Shown: positions 19,066 to 28,982 of the stretch, in pieces
Numbering within the stretch: position 1 is the first letter of the stretch
How the letters are laid out: each line of letters begins with the position of its first letter
Assembly (NCBI RefSeq): GCF_900114155.1
Contig: NZ_FOSC01000002.1
Coordinates: forward strand, 124,001-188,000
DNA: 64,000 bases
Direction of reading: 5' to 3'
Origin: Marinobacter persicus
GTDB lineage: Bacteria > Pseudomonadota > Gammaproteobacteria > Pseudomonadales > Oleiphilaceae
The notes under the pieces: model-generated
What the model saw: the letters and a program-made list of their open reading frames with translations, nothing else
What the model was told of the DNA's origin: nothing
The model's database searches: none
Translations under genes and position numbers: made by a program

Positions 19066-19754
19066 GAATGGCCTTCCTGTCTGCGCAGCATTTCGTCCAG
19101 TTGTGCCAGACGCTCCGGCGTCCCAATATCCATCCATTGGCCGCGATGGTGTAGCCCGTGCACCTGACCCCGGTCGATGGCCTGTCGCAGCACCGGGCCG
19201 AGTTTGCCGGCGCTGTCGTCCAGCCCATTGAACAGCGCCCGGTGCAGCAGGCTGATGCCTGTGAAGGTCAGAAGATTGCCGCCCTGATTGGCCAGGCGGC
19301 CGTCGGAGTCCAGATGAAAATCGCCGTCCGGGTTGTGGTCCGGATTGTCGGTAACCACGACGACTGCCCGGCAGCCCGGATTAGTCGGTGGGCGCAATTT
19401 GGTGAAGGGGAAGTCAGTCCAGATATCACCGTTGATCACCACAAACCATTCCGATTGCCCGTCGGCCAGCAATGGCAGGGCCCGCACAATGCCGCCGGCG
19501 GTTTCCAGCGGTTCGCCCTCGTCGGAATAGCGAATGGACACGCCGAACGGCTCGCCGGAGCCGAGCTTGCGTTCAATCTGCCCGCCCAGCCAGGCGTGGT
19601 TGATCACCAGATCGGTGAAGCCGGAGGCCTTCAGGCGCTCAATGTGGTGCACGATCAGTGGTTTGCCGCCGGCTTCCAGCAGCGGCTTGGGGGTGTGCAG
19701 GGTCAGAGGGCGCATGCGCTCGCCCTTGCCGGCGGCGAGTATCATCGCTTTCAC
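19062..19754 (-). CDS. murU: N-acetylmuramate alpha-1-phosphate uridylyltransferase
   Basis: About 230 residues. MurU turns MurNAc-1-phosphate and UTP into UDP-MurNAc, bypassing fosfomycin-sensitive de novo synthesis in the cell-wall recycling route known from Pseudomonas. Motifs: MILAAGKGERMRPLT for nucleotide binding, KPLLEAGGKPLI, and the metal-binding INGDIWTD. The chosen GTG at 19754 gives the same N-terminus as P. putida MurU and overlaps the amgK stop (GTGA); another GTG at 19766 abuts the AGGA site and is unlikely. It acts with AmgK, directly upstream. Confidence 0.9.
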   Translation of the reverse strand: MKAMILAAGKGERMRPLTLHTPKPLLEAGGKPLIVHHIERLKASGFTDLVINHAWLGGQIERKLGSGEPFGVSIRYSDEGEPLETAGGIVRALPLLADGQSEWFVVINGDIWTDFPFTKLRPPTNPGCRAVVVVTDNPDHNPDGDFHLDSDGRLANQGGNLLTFTGISLLHRALFNGLDDSAGKLGPVLRQAIDRGQVHGLHHRGQWMDIGTPERLAQLDEMLRRQEGHS

Positions 19755-20806
19755 TGGGCACGACACTCCTGATTCCGTTCCGGTTCCGGCAACGGGCCGA
19801 TGCTGGCCTCGATGCGGGGAATTACTACATCACACAGCCATTCGTGGAAATGGCGGAAAGCCGGCTGGCGGGCGCTGGCATCGCGCAGGTAGCTGACGGT
19901 CCGGGGAATGTCCGCCAGGAAGCTTTCCTTGCCATCGCGAATGGCCAGGCGGGCAAAAATGCCGGCGGCTTTCAGGTGGCGTTGCATGCCCATCAGCTCG
20001 AACCATTGCTCGAAGGTGGCGCTGTCGGCCCGGTGCAGGCCGGCGGCCAGGGTTTGCTGGCGATAGTATTCCAGCCATTGCTGAATGCGTGCTTGCGGCC
20101 AGCGAACATAGCAGTCTTTGAGCAGGGAAACGGCGTCGTAGGTGACCGGGCCGCGCACCGCGTCCTGGAAATCAATCACGCCAGGGTAGGGTTGGCCGTC
20201 ACGGATCAGCAGGTTGCGGGAGTGGTAATCCCGGTGCACGGTCACCACCGGCTGCGCCAGTGCACTTTCCTTCAGCAGAGCGAACGCCGTGTCCAGCAGG
20301 GCGCGCTCCTGATTGTCCAGCGCCAGACCCAGGTGTTTTTCCAGCAGCCACTCCGGGAACAGTGCCATTTCCCGGTCCAGCAGAGCGTCATCGTAGGCCG
20401 GCAGGGGGTAATTGTCCGGTTCCGGCAGCCCGGCTATGCGGGCCAGTTCCTCCAGTGCCGGCTTGTAGAGTGCATCGGCGGACGATTCATTCAATGCCGC
20501 TAGCATCAGCTGGTCACCCAGGTCCTCAAGCAGCAGGAAGCCCTGTTGCAAATCTTCCGCTTCAATGGCCGGAACGCCAATGCCGTGCCGGTGCCAGTGC
20601 CCGGCAATGGCCAGAAACGGCCGGCAGTCCTCGTGCTCCGGCGGGGCATCCATCACGATCAGCGGTTTTGGCTCGCCCCCGGTTTGCTGCCAGACCCGGA
20701 AATAACGGCGAAAGCTGGCATCGCCCGAGACCGGTTCAGGCGTGGATTCTGCCAGGCCGGGAAAGTGCCGGACCCATTGAGTCAACAAGTGCAGGCGGGT
20801 ATCCAT
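19751..20806 (-). CDS. amgK: N-acetylmuramate/N-acetylglucosamine anomeric kinase
   Basis: 351 residues, an aminoglycoside-phosphotransferase-like kinase. The Brenner-type catalytic motif is VTVHRDYHSRNLLI and the metal-binding motif GVIDFQDA. AmgK phosphorylates MurNAc at the anomeric carbon for MurU. The frame stays open 49 codons upstream, but the ATG at 20806 starts at the conserved beginning of the kinase and the upstream piece contains the probable promoter. First gene of amgK-murU-djlA, divergent from lptD. Confidence 0.9.
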   Translation of the reverse strand: MDTRLHLLTQWVRHFPGLAESTPEPVSGDASFRRYFRVWQQTGGEPKPLIVMDAPPEHEDCRPFLAIAGHWHRHGIGVPAIEAEDLQQGFLLLEDLGDQLMLAALNESSADALYKPALEELARIAGLPEPDNYPLPAYDDALLDREMALFPEWLLEKHLGLALDNQERALLDTAFALLKESALAQPVVTVHRDYHSRNLLIRDGQPYPGVIDFQDAVRGPVTYDAVSLLKDCYVRWPQARIQQWLEYYRQQTLAAGLHRADSATFEQWFELMGMQRHLKAAGIFARLAIRDGKESFLADIPRTVSYLRDASARQPAFRHFHEWLCDVVIPRIEASIGPLPEPERNQECRAQ

Positions 20807-20878
20807 GAGGCGCGCGCTTCCTGAGTTGGTATGGCTGGTAGCCGGTAATTCGTTGGAGGTTACCGAGAATAGCAGGCC

Positions 20879-20907
20879 AGTATAAAGAGCGTAAAACGGA
20901 TTTGCAG
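20879..20907 (-). promoter_or_regulatory. Candidate promoter of amgK-murU-djlA
   Basis: On the minus strand, CTGCAA and TATACT are 17 bases apart, about 75 bases before the amgK ATG. Read by eye. Confidence 0.4.
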
Positions 20908-20918
20908 CGGTGTTTCCG

Positions 20919-20947
20919 TTAACAAGCCGGTGGGGCGCGTGTAAACT
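20919..20947 (+). promoter_or_regulatory. Candidate promoter of the lptD operon
   Basis: TTAACA and TAAACT are 17 bases apart and end about 52 bases before the lptD GTG. In E. coli the gene also has a sigma-E promoter; no GAACTT-type sigma-E element is obvious here. Confidence 0.4.
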
Positions 20948-20998
20948 AGGCACACGTTTAAACCCCTATTATTCACCCGGAACAGGAACCTTGCCACC

Positions 20999-23440
20999 GT
21001 GCCCAGCCGCAATCGTTGTCTGACAGGAGTCAGGGCCCGCTTTACCCGCAGCCTGCTGGTAACCGGGCTGGCAGCCGGGCTGGTACCGGCCGGTCATTCA
21101 CATGCCGAGACTGTGGCCGGGAGAGTGCAGAGTTCAGGCCCCAGCGCAGCCGAGCTGGACTGGCGCCCGCGCAGCGAGTTGCCGGAAGAGGTGCGCGAGC
21201 GGGTGCCGGTGTTCTGCAGCGGAGGGTATTTGCCATCGAATGTGGACGCCACGCCGGCCGGAGTGGCCGATAAAAACGGAGAGATGCCACTGCAGGCCAG
21301 CTCCCGCGATGCCCGCTATCAGATTGACTCGGAGCTGTATCTGCAGGGGGATGTGGAGCTGCGTCAGGGCGGTTTCCAGGCCACGGGTAGTGAGGCCCGC
21401 TATAACCAGCAAACGGGCGAAGTGAATCTGCGGGGGCCGATGGTCAGTCGGGGGCAGGATTTTCTGCTGACTGGTGAGGATGCCCTGTATTCGGTCGACA
21501 GTGGCCGGTTTGATGTGAATACCGCGACCTTCCTGTTCCATGAAGCCGAGCTGCGGGGAACGGCCTCCTCGCTTTCACGCATCGGCGAAGACCAGGTGGT
21601 GATCACCAATGGCATGTTGACCAGCTGCGGTCCGCAACAGAATGACTGGGCGGTGGTGGCCTCCGACATCGAACTCGACCGAGCCGAGGGTTTTGGCTCC
21701 GCCAAACACGTGCGCCTGGAAGTGCTGGACACACCGGTGTTTTACTGGCCCTACCTGACCTTCCCCATTGATGACCGCCGCAAGAGTGGTTTCCTGTACC
21801 CCCAGTTTGGTTCGTCCAACGCCGGTGGCGGGGCGTTTCTGGCCACGCCTTATTATCTGAACCTGGCGCCCCATTACGATGCCACCCTGACGCCCCAATA
21901 CATCCACGGCCGGGGGGTGTTTTCGGAAGTGGAGGGCCGGTACCTGAGTGAGTTGGGCCAATCGGTCCTGCAACTTGGCTACATCAATAATGACTCGGCG
22001 TATGAAGAAGAATTCCCGGGCGAAGATGGCGAGCGCTGGGCGCTGGACTTCACCACCCGTGCCGGTTTTGGCGGAGGCTGGAATGGCTACGTGGATTACG
22101 CCGCGGTGTCGGATGAAGATTACCTGAGCGATTTGAACCGGACACTGGAAATCAATTCCGCGACCCATCTGCGCCGGCGCGGCGGGGTGCGCTATTCCGC
22201 TTCGAACCAGTATTTCGAGGCCTACCTGAACGGCTACCAGACCCTCGATGAAGATGTGCTGGATATCAACAAGCCCTATGACCAGCTTCCGGAAATCATA
22301 TACGGCGGCTCGCTCGATGCAGGCCCTTTTGAGGCATTGCTTGAAAGCCAGTACACCTGGTTTGACCGGGATAACGAAGAGCTGAGTGGCCTGGAGAAGG
22401 CCACCGGCCAGCGCGTGCGTGCCATCCCGGAAGTGGCACTGCCCATGCGTGCGCTCTGGGGTTACAGCCGGCCGTCGGTCAGTCTGGATTACACCCGCTA
22501 CGAGCTCGATGATTATGAATACAACCAGCGTGATGGCAGCTTCGACCGTACCGTGCCGGTGTTCGAGTGGGATAACGGGCTTTACTTTGATCGCCGGGGC
22601 GAGTTGTTTGACGTACCCTACAACCAGACGCTGGAGCCTCGCCTGTACTACGCCTGGGCCGATGCCGACGACCAGGGCCACATTCCGGATTTTGACGCCG
22701 GCCTGCGCAGCTTCCGTTTTGACCAGCTGTTCCAGCGTAACCGTTTTTCCGGTGGCGATAGGGTGGGGGACACCAATCAGCTGACCGTTGCCCTCACCAG
22801 CCGTTTCAACGACCTGCTGACCGGCGCCGAGCGGGCTCGGGTCAGTATTGGTCAGGTGCATTACTTTGATGACTGGGATGTCACTTTGAACGGCAACTGT
22901 GGCATGGCAGATTGTTCCGACACGGAGTCACCGCTGGCCGGTGAGCTGGTGCTCAACCCGCTGGAGAATCTGGAAATCCGCTCTTCCGGCCTGTGGGATC
23001 ATGAAAACCAGGAAACCCTTGAAGGCCGCAGCCAGCTGATTTTCCACTCAGAGGACTACCGTTACCTGGCCACCCTCGGCCATACCTACAATCGTGGTGA
23101 CGGTCTGGTGAGTACCGATGATGAGCTGGAACAAACCGACATTGGCACGGTCTTCCCCATTACCGACCGGGTCAGCGCCATTGGCCGGTGGGTGTACGAT
23201 TCCGTTGATGACCGTACCGCTGGTAGTCTGGCGGGCATTGAATACAACAACTGTTGCTGGAGCGTGCAGGTGGTGCACCAGAATTATCTGACCAGCGATG
23301 AAGAGCTGGACAGCCGGATACTGTTCCGGGTGGAACTCAAGGGCCTGGGAGGCAGTGGCGGAGCCACCGAAGACCTGTCGGACGCCATCTACGGCTATGA
23401 TGAACGCGAACGCCGCCGTTTCGGCACCCCGCGCCAGTAA
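20999..23440 (+). CDS. lptD: LPS-assembly outer-membrane protein LptD
   Basis: 813 residues with a GTG start preceded by AGGAA. LptD is the barrel that inserts lipopolysaccharide into the outer leaflet, working with LptE. A signal peptide ends near residue 36 (SHA-ET). A jellyroll OstA-type domain (about 90-220) precedes the large beta-barrel. The cysteines that form the essential inter-domain disulfides are represented by Cys73 in VFCSGGY and the adjacent Cys752-Cys753 in YNNCCWSVQVVHQ; an additional pair, Cys634 and Cys639, lies in a loop. Followed by surA, its periplasmic chaperone. Confidence 0.94.
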   Translation: MPSRNRCLTGVRARFTRSLLVTGLAAGLVPAGHSHAETVAGRVQSSGPSAAELDWRPRSELPEEVRERVPVFCSGGYLPSNVDATPAGVADKNGEMPLQASSRDARYQIDSELYLQGDVELRQGGFQATGSEARYNQQTGEVNLRGPMVSRGQDFLLTGEDALYSVDSGRFDVNTATFLFHEAELRGTASSLSRIGEDQVVITNGMLTSCGPQQNDWAVVASDIELDRAEGFGSAKHVRLEVLDTPVFYWPYLTFPIDDRRKSGFLYPQFGSSNAGGGAFLATPYYLNLAPHYDATLTPQYIHGRGVFSEVEGRYLSELGQSVLQLGYINNDSAYEEEFPGEDGERWALDFTTRAGFGGGWNGYVDYAAVSDEDYLSDLNRTLEINSATHLRRRGGVRYSASNQYFEAYLNGYQTLDEDVLDINKPYDQLPEIIYGGSLDAGPFEALLESQYTWFDRDNEELSGLEKATGQRVRAIPEVALPMRALWGYSRPSVSLDYTRYELDDYEYNQRDGSFDRTVPVFEWDNGLYFDRRGELFDVPYNQTLEPRLYYAWADADDQGHIPDFDAGLRSFRFDQLFQRNRFSGGDRVGDTNQLTVALTSRFNDLLTGAERARVSIGQVHYFDDWDVTLNGNCGMADCSDTESPLAGELVLNPLENLEIRSSGLWDHENQETLEGRSQLIFHSEDYRYLATLGHTYNRGDGLVSTDDELEQTDIGTVFPITDRVSAIGRWVYDSVDDRTAGSLAGIEYNNCCWSVQVVHQNYLTSDEELDSRILFRVELKGLGGSGGATEDLSDAIYGYDERERRRFGTPRQ

Positions 23441-23505
23441 TACACATCAGGATTTGCGCGCCCCTGACGGGCGATTGCTGCGAATTGACCAACCAAGAGG
23501 TGATT

Positions 23506-24849
23506 ATGAAGGCAACTGTCCGCCACGGACTGACACTGCTGCTGACACTGGCCATGGTGGCGCTGTCGGTTTCGGCCCAGGCCGAGCGAAAACTGCTGGA
23601 CCAGGTGGTGGCCATCGTCGACGACGAGGCCATTCTGCAAAGCGAACTGGATGCGCGGGTGAACACCATTATCGGTCGCCTGAGCGCGCAGGGCACGGGG
23701 CTACCTCCCCGGCAGCAGTTGGAGGAGCGGGTGCTGGAGCAACTGATCACCGAATCCATCCAGTTGCAGATGGCCGATGAGCTGGGACTTCGTGTCAGTG
23801 ATAACGAATTGAACGAGACCCTGGCCAACATCGCCCGGAACAACAACATGACCCTGGAACAGTTCGAGCAGCAACTGACCCGGGAAGGGGTAACCTACCA
23901 GCAGGCTCGCGAGCAGATTCGCAATGAAATGCTGAGCAGCAGGGTGCAGCAGCGTCGGGTGGGTAACCGGGTGCGCATCACCGACAGCGAAGTGGAAAGC
24001 TACCTGAAGGCGCAGCAGTCGCGTGGCGCGAACGAACCGGAATACCGGTTGGCCTATATCTTCATTGAAACCGAGGAGCCCGGTAACGAGGCCTCTGAAG
24101 ATGCAGCCCGGGCGAAAGCCGAGCAGTTGCGAGAGGAGATTGTCGATGGCCGTGACTTCCGGGAAGTAGCGGTCGCCGAATCTGATGCCAGCAATGCCCT
24201 GGAAGGTGGCGACATGGGGTGGCGTTCAGAAAGCCAGTTACCGTCTCTGGTCGCGCCGGTAGTACCGAACCTGGCGGAGGGAGAGACCTCCGACATCCTG
24301 GAGAACAACAGCGGTTTTCACTTGGTGCAGGTTATGGAAAAACGCGGTGTTGAGCAGCAGGAATTCGTCCGGCAGCATCGGGTTCGCCACATCCTGATTC
24401 GCTCGTCTGATGCAGTGACAGAAGCCCAGGCTGAGCAGCGCATTCAGGAGATCTACCAGCAGTTGCAGGACGGTGCGGATTTCGCCGCCCTGGCCCGTGA
24501 GTTCTCCGATGATTCTGTCTCCGGCTCGGACGGTGGCAATCTCGGCTGGGTAAGCCCGGGCCAGATGGTGCCTGCGTTTGAAGAGGCGATGATGGACGCG
24601 GAAGTAGGCGAATTCTACGGCCCGATCCGTTCCCAGTTCGGCTGGCACATTCTGCAGGTTCAGGAACGCCGGAAGCAGGATGTCACCGACGCCAATCGTG
24701 AGTCACAGGCGCGCCAGGCCATTTACCAGCGCAAGTTCGAGCAGGAACTGCAGAACTGGTTGCGGGAAATTCGGGATGAAGCCTTTGTTGAATTCAAAGG
24801 TGAATATTCCGACCTGAATGCCAACAATGAAGACGAAAACGCCTCATGA
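23506..24849 (+). CDS. surA: Peptidyl-prolyl isomerase and outer-membrane chaperone SurA
   Basis: 447 residues from the ATG at 23506, which has an AGAGGTG site; a TTG seven codons earlier is less likely. A signal peptide ends at about residue 27 (AQA-ER). A SurA N-terminal chaperone domain (about 30-165) is followed by two parvulin isomerase domains (about 175-275 and 285-385), the second with the fuller motif set ([20 protein letters not shown]). SurA escorts barrel proteins including LptD across the periplasm. It overlaps pdxA by four bases (ATGA). Confidence 0.95.
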   Translation: MKATVRHGLTLLLTLAMVALSVSAQAERKLLDQVVAIVDDEAILQSELDARVNTIIGRLSAQGTGLPPRQQLEERVLEQLITESIQLQMADELGLRVSDNELNETLANIARNNNMTLEQFEQQLTREGVTYQQAREQIRNEMLSSRVQQRRVGNRVRITDSEVESYLKAQQSRGANEPEYRLAYIFIETEEPGNEASEDAARAKAEQLREEIVDGRDFREVAVAESDASNALEGGDMGWRSESQLPSLVAPVVPNLAEGETSDILENNSGFHLVQVMEKRGVEQQEFVRQHRVRHILIRSSDAVTEAQAEQRIQEIYQQLQDGADFAALAREFSDDSVSGSDGGNLGWVSPGQMVPAFEEAMMDAEVGEFYGPIRSQFGWHILQVQERRKQDVTDANRESQARQAIYQRKFEQELQNWLREIRDEAFVEFKGEYSDLNANNEDENAS

Positions 24850-25850
24850 GTGAACCGGTCACACTGGCCCTGACCGCCGGCGAGCCGGCTGGCATCGGCC
24901 CTGAGCTGTGCCTGCAACTGGCTGGAGAACCCCGGCAGGCGGGTCTGGTGGTGGTGGCCTGCAGAAACCTGCTGGCCGCCCGGGCACAGGCTCTGGGGCT
25001 GGGTGTCCAGTTGCATGACTGGTTGCCCGGCCAGGCACCGGAAACCGGCGCAGGGCATTTGTCTGTGTATCATGTGGATGGTTGTGGCTCACACGCAGCG
25101 GGCAAGCTGGATACCGGCAACAGCCAGTATGTGCTGGATACCCTGACCGTCGCCGCGAAGGGCTGCCTGACTGGCGATTTTGACGGTATGGTGACCGCGC
25201 CCGTGCACAAGGGCGTGATCAACGAGGCCGGCATTGCCTTCAGTGGTCACACCGAATTCCTTCAGGCGCTGTGTGGTGTGGAACGGGTGGTGATGATGCT
25301 GGCCACCGAAGACCTCCGTGTTGCACTGGTGACCACTCACTTACCCCTGAAAGACGTAGCAGCGGCAATCACACCTGAACGCCTGAGCCAGGTCACGCGT
25401 ATCCTGAATGCCGACCTGAAAACCTTTTTCGGTATCGAACATCCACGCATCCTGGTGGCAGGCCTGAACCCCCACGCCGGTGAAGGTGGGCACCTGGGCC
25501 GGGAGGAAATCGAGGTCATTGAGCCAACCCTCGAGAAACTGCGGGCCGAGGGCATCCAACTGACGGGCCCGTTGCCGGCCGACACTCTGTTCACGCCGCA
25601 CTGGCTGGACAACGCCGACGCCGTATTGGCGATGTATCACGACCAGGGCTTGCCGGTATTGAAATTCCAGGGCTTTGGTCGTGCGGTCAATATCACCCTG
25701 GGTCTGCCCATCGTGCGCACCTCGGTGGACCACGGCACGGCTCTGGACCTGGCCGGCACCGGCAAGGCCGACGCCGGCAGCCTGCGCACCGCCATCCGCG
25801 TGGCCGAGCACATGGCCCGCTACCGTCAGGCGGCCAAAAACACTGGATGA
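24846..25850 (+). CDS. pdxA: 4-hydroxythreonine-4-phosphate dehydrogenase
   Basis: 334 residues. PdxA oxidises 4-phosphohydroxy-L-threonine in vitamin B6 synthesis using NAD. The conserved N-terminal [12 protein letters not shown], the metal-binding histidines in GHTEFL and [11 protein letters not shown] and the C-terminal [12 protein letters not shown] are intact. It is coupled to surA by an ATGA overlap and followed nine bases later by rsmA, the arrangement known in E. coli. Confidence 0.94.
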   Translation: MSEPVTLALTAGEPAGIGPELCLQLAGEPRQAGLVVVACRNLLAARAQALGLGVQLHDWLPGQAPETGAGHLSVYHVDGCGSHAAGKLDTGNSQYVLDTLTVAAKGCLTGDFDGMVTAPVHKGVINEAGIAFSGHTEFLQALCGVERVVMMLATEDLRVALVTTHLPLKDVAAAITPERLSQVTRILNADLKTFFGIEHPRILVAGLNPHAGEGGHLGREEIEVIEPTLEKLRAEGIQLTGPLPADTLFTPHWLDNADAVLAMYHDQGLPVLKFQGFGRAVNITLGLPIVRTSVDHGTALDLAGTGKADAGSLRTAIRVAEHMARYRQAAKNTG

Positions 25851-25859
25851 GTAACCTGC

Positions 25860-26690
25860 ATGAGTAACAAGCACGGGCACAAGGCCCGCAAACGCTTTGG
25901 TCAGAACTTTCTGCACGACCCGGGCGTGATTGAGCGTATCGTTCGGGCCATCAATCCCAAGCCCGATGATGCCATCGTGGAAATCGGCCCGGGCCTGGGT
26001 GCGCTGACCGAGGAAATTCTGGCGGTGAACCCCCGCCTGCAGGTGGTCGAGCTTGACCGTGACCTGATCCCGGTGTTGCGCACCAAGTTTTTCAATTACC
26101 CCGAATTCCGCATTCACGAGGCGGATGCGCTCAGCTTTGATTTCAGCCAACTGATGACTGACCGGCCCCTGCGTATCATCGGCAATCTGCCGTACAACAT
26201 CTCCACACCGTTGATTTTCCACCTGCTGGAACAGGCCGGTGTGGTGGCCGATATGCACTTCATGCTGCAAAAGGAAGTGGTGCAGCGACTGGCCGCCGTG
26301 CCCGGTGACAACAACTACGGCCGCCTGGGCATCATGGCCCAGTATTACTGCAAGGTGCAGCCGTTGTTCGAGGTGGGCCCCGGTGCCTTCCGGCCGGCGC
26401 CGAAAGTGGATTCCGCTATTGTCCGGCTGGTGCCTCATAAAGAACTGCCCCACCCGGCCAAAGACATCAAAACCCTGCAACTGGTGGTGCGCACGGCTTT
26501 CAGCGCCCGCCGCAAAACCCTGAGAAAAGCGCTGGGCGGACTGATCAGCGCCGAGCAGCTACAGACACTGGGCATCAATGACGGGCTGCGCCCGGAAAAC
26601 CTGGGGCTGGCCGAGTACGTACAGATTGCTGACAGCCTGGTGGATAGCGGCAAGCCACCGGCAGAGAACGAAGAGGTAAGTAATGACTGA
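25860..26690 (+). CDS. rsmA: 16S rRNA adenine-1518/1519 N6-dimethyltransferase
   Basis: 276 residues. RsmA (KsgA) dimethylates the two adjacent adenines near the 3' end of 16S rRNA late in small-subunit assembly. The family start [10 protein letters not shown], the cofactor motif [11 protein letters not shown] and the catalytic NLPYNIST motif are present. Its last eight bases overlap apaH. In E. coli apaG sits between these two genes; here there is no room for it. Confidence 0.95.
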   Translation: MSNKHGHKARKRFGQNFLHDPGVIERIVRAINPKPDDAIVEIGPGLGALTEEILAVNPRLQVVELDRDLIPVLRTKFFNYPEFRIHEADALSFDFSQLMTDRPLRIIGNLPYNISTPLIFHLLEQAGVVADMHFMLQKEVVQRLAAVPGDNNYGRLGIMAQYYCKVQPLFEVGPGAFRPAPKVDSAIVRLVPHKELPHPAKDIKTLQLVVRTAFSARRKTLRKALGGLISAEQLQTLGINDGLRPENLGLAEYVQIADSLVDSGKPPAENEEVSND

Positions 26691-27486
26691 CTACGCCATC
26701 GGCGATATTCAGGGTTGTTACGAACGATTGAGGGACGTGCTGGCGAAAGTGGATTTCTCGCCCTCCCGTGATCGCTTGTGGGTGGCGGGCGACCTCATCA
26801 ACCGTGGGCCGTCATCGCTGGAAGCCCTGCGCTATATCGAAAGCCTGGCTGAGTCGGCCGTGGTGGTTCTGGGCAATCACGACCTGCATTTGCTGGCCGT
26901 TGCCTTTGGCGGTCACGGGTTCAAGAAAAAAGACACACTGCAGGAAATCCTGGATGCCCCGGATCGGGACCGGTTACTGGCCTGGCTGCGCCAGCAGAAC
27001 CTGTGTGTGCATGACGCCAGCCGTAATCTGGTGATGGTGCATGCGGGCCTGCCCCATATCTGGGGCGTCGAGCAGGCCATGACCCTCGCCCGGGAAGTGG
27101 AAGAGGTGATCCGCAGTGACGCCGCCGGCGAATACTTCACCCACATGTACGGCAACCAGCCGGCCTGCTGGAGCGAGCAACTCGAAGGCATCGAACGTTG
27201 GCGAGTGATCACTAACTACTTCACCCGGATGCGCTTTATCGCGGAAGATGGCAGCCTGGAGCTGGCCACCAAACTGCCCCCGGATGACGCGCCGGAGGGC
27301 TATGTCCCCTGGTTCCAGTTGCCCCGGCAGGACGACATCCGCATTATTTTTGGCCACTGGGCCGCGCTGGAAGGCAAAACCGACAGCGACCAGTTTATCG
27401 GCCTGGACACCGGTTGTGTCTGGGGAGGGGCTTTAACCATGATGAATCTGGATACCGGCGAGCGAATTCATTGTGACTGCAGCTGA
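26683..27486 (+). CDS. apaH: Symmetrical bis(5'-nucleosyl)-tetraphosphatase
   Basis: 267 residues. ApaH splits Ap4A to two ADP and also removes Np4 caps from RNA. It is a calcineurin-type metallophosphatase with the three signature blocks [23 protein letters not shown] and LGNHDLHLL, and the histidines further on ([16 protein letters not shown]). The start overlaps rsmA by eight bases and the end overlaps the DUF423 gene by fourteen, so it is embedded in the lptD operon. Confidence 0.94.
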   Translation: MTDYAIGDIQGCYERLRDVLAKVDFSPSRDRLWVAGDLINRGPSSLEALRYIESLAESAVVVLGNHDLHLLAVAFGGHGFKKKDTLQEILDAPDRDRLLAWLRQQNLCVHDASRNLVMVHAGLPHIWGVEQAMTLAREVEEVIRSDAAGEYFTHMYGNQPACWSEQLEGIERWRVITNYFTRMRFIAEDGSLELATKLPPDDAPEGYVPWFQLPRQDDIRIIFGHWAALEGKTDSDQFIGLDTGCVWGGALTMMNLDTGERIHCDCS

Positions 27487-27883
27487 CCCTTTGCAACAGA
27501 ACATCCTCAGGTGGGCTCTCACCATCGGCGCCGTGGCGGGTTTGCTGGCGGTGGTGGCCGGAGCTTTCGGTGCCCATGCCCTGCGCGGCGTGGTCAGTGA
27601 ACGGGGCCTGGCGGTCTTCGACACCGCCGTCAGTTACCAGATGTACCACGCCCTGATCCTGGCGCTGGCCGCCTGCATGCCGGCGCTGGGGCTGTCCCGC
27701 CGTTTGCTGGCAATCGCCTGCGGCTTCTGGACCGCCGGCATTGCCCTGTTCAGTGGCAGCCTGTATTTGCTGGTGTTGTCCGGCACCCACTGGCTGGGGC
27801 CGGTTACGCCGGTTGGCGGTGTCTGCTTTATGGTCGGCTGGTTGTTATTATTGGTTGCCGCCGTCAAGAAACCCCGGAGGTGA
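27473..27883 (+). CDS. DUF423 family membrane protein
   Basis: 136 residues with a GTG start inside the end of apaH. Four hydrophobic segments are visible (about 15-38, 48-65, 73-95 and 105-130), the DUF423 layout, with the family signature GAFGAHALR. Function is not established. It overlaps apaH by 14 bases and thiS begins eight bases after its stop, so it is cotranscribed with both. Confidence 0.85.
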   Translation: MTAADPLQQNILRWALTIGAVAGLLAVVAGAFGAHALRGVVSERGLAVFDTAVSYQMYHALILALAACMPALGLSRRLLAIACGFWTAGIALFSGSLYLLVLSGTHWLGPVTPVGGVCFMVGWLLLLVAAVKKPRR

Positions 27884-27891
27884 GTATTGTT

Positions 27892-28092
27892 ATGCAGATT
27901 CAACTGAACGGCGAGGCCATGGAGCTGCCGGAGGCGACCACCGTAGCCGGCCTGATCGAGCGCCTGGAGTTAACCGGCAAGCGTCTGGCCGTGGAGCTGA
28001 ACGAAGACATTGTCCCGCGCAGCCAGCACCCGGACATTACCCTTAACGACGGTGATCGGGTCGAGGTGGTGCACGCCATTGGCGGGGGCTAA
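27892..28092 (+). CDS. thiS: Thiamine biosynthesis sulfur carrier ThiS
   Basis: 66 residues with the ubiquitin-like fold and the obligatory C-terminal Gly-Gly (HAIGGG), whose end is thiocarboxylated to carry sulfur to ThiG. A GTG four codons upstream (27880) overlaps the GGAGG ribosome site, so the ATG at 27892 is preferred and gives the normal length. Located 79 bases before thiG. Confidence 0.92.
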   Translation: MQIQLNGEAMELPEATTVAGLIERLELTGKRLAVELNEDIVPRSQHPDITLNDGDRVEVVHAIGGG

Positions 28093-28171
28093 CCCCGACT
28101 TTATCCCGATTTTGCCTTGTTTGTTCGAGACAACCGTCCGAGATACAACGACCATCGAATTCAGGAAAACC

Positions 28172-28981
28172 ATGACAGAGACAGCACAAATCCAGCTCCC
28201 CGAAGACAAGCCCCTGGACATTGCCGGCCGGACCTACCAGTCCCGACTGCTGGTGGGCACGGGGCAATACCACGACCTCATGGAAACCGGCCACGCCATC
28301 GAAACCTCGGGCGCCGAGATTGTCACCGTGGCGGTGCGCCGTACCAACATCGGGCAAAACCCCGACGAGCCCAACCTGTTGGATGTGGTAAACCCGGATA
28401 CCTACACCATCCTGCCCAACACCGCCGGCTGCTACACCGCCAAGGATGCGGTACGCACCTGCAAACTGGCGCGGGAACTGCTGGACGGCCATGATCTGGT
28501 CAAACTGGAAGTGCTGGGCGACCAGAAAACCCTGTACCCGAACATGCCCGAAACCCTGGTGGCTGCCGAGGAACTGATCAAAGACGGCTTCAAGGTGATG
28601 GTGTACTGCTCCGATGACCCGCTGCTGGCCCTGCGTCTGGAAGAAATGGGCTGCGTGGCGGTGATGCCGCTGGGTGCGCCCATTGGTTCGGGCCTGGGTA
28701 TCCAGAACCGCTACAACATCCGCCTGATTGTTGAGAATGCCAGTGTGCCGGTGCTCGTGGATGCCGGCGTGGGTACGGCCTCCGACGCTGCCATCGCCAT
28801 GGAACTGGGCTGCGACGGCGTGCTGATGAATACCGCCATCGCCAAGGCCCGGGATCCGATCAAGATGGCCCATGCCATGCGCCTGGCCATTGAGGCGGGC
28901 CGCGAAGCCTACCTGGCCGGCCGTATGCCAAAGAAGCTGTACGCCAGCGCCTCTTCACCCATCGACGGCACTTTCTTCTGA
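28172..28981 (+). CDS. thiG: Thiazole synthase
   Basis: 269 residues. ThiG makes the thiazole phosphate half of thiamine from deoxyxylulose phosphate, dehydroglycine and ThiS thiocarboxylate. The Schiff-base lysine is in VKLEVLGD, and the phosphate-binding motifs [12 protein letters not shown] and [14 protein letters not shown] are intact. The frame is open upstream through thiS in another phase; the ATG at 28172 has an AGGA site. Its stop is one base from the slmA start. Confidence 0.94.
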   Translation: MTETAQIQLPEDKPLDIAGRTYQSRLLVGTGQYHDLMETGHAIETSGAEIVTVAVRRTNIGQNPDEPNLLDVVNPDTYTILPNTAGCYTAKDAVRTCKLARELLDGHDLVKLEVLGDQKTLYPNMPETLVAAEELIKDGFKVMVYCSDDPLLALRLEEMGCVAVMPLGAPIGSGLGIQNRYNIRLIVENASVPVLVDAGVGTASDAAIAMELGCDGVLMNTAIAKARDPIKMAHAMRLAIEAGREAYLAGRMPKKLYASASSPIDGTFF

Positions 28982-28982
28982 C

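Noticed and set aside
21575-22861. 428-codon open frame on the minus strand
   Set aside because: Antisense of lptD, which is certain from its motifs; no ribosome site or known domain.
25341-26480. 379-codon open frame on the minus strand
   Set aside because: Antisense across pdxA and rsmA, both clearly real.
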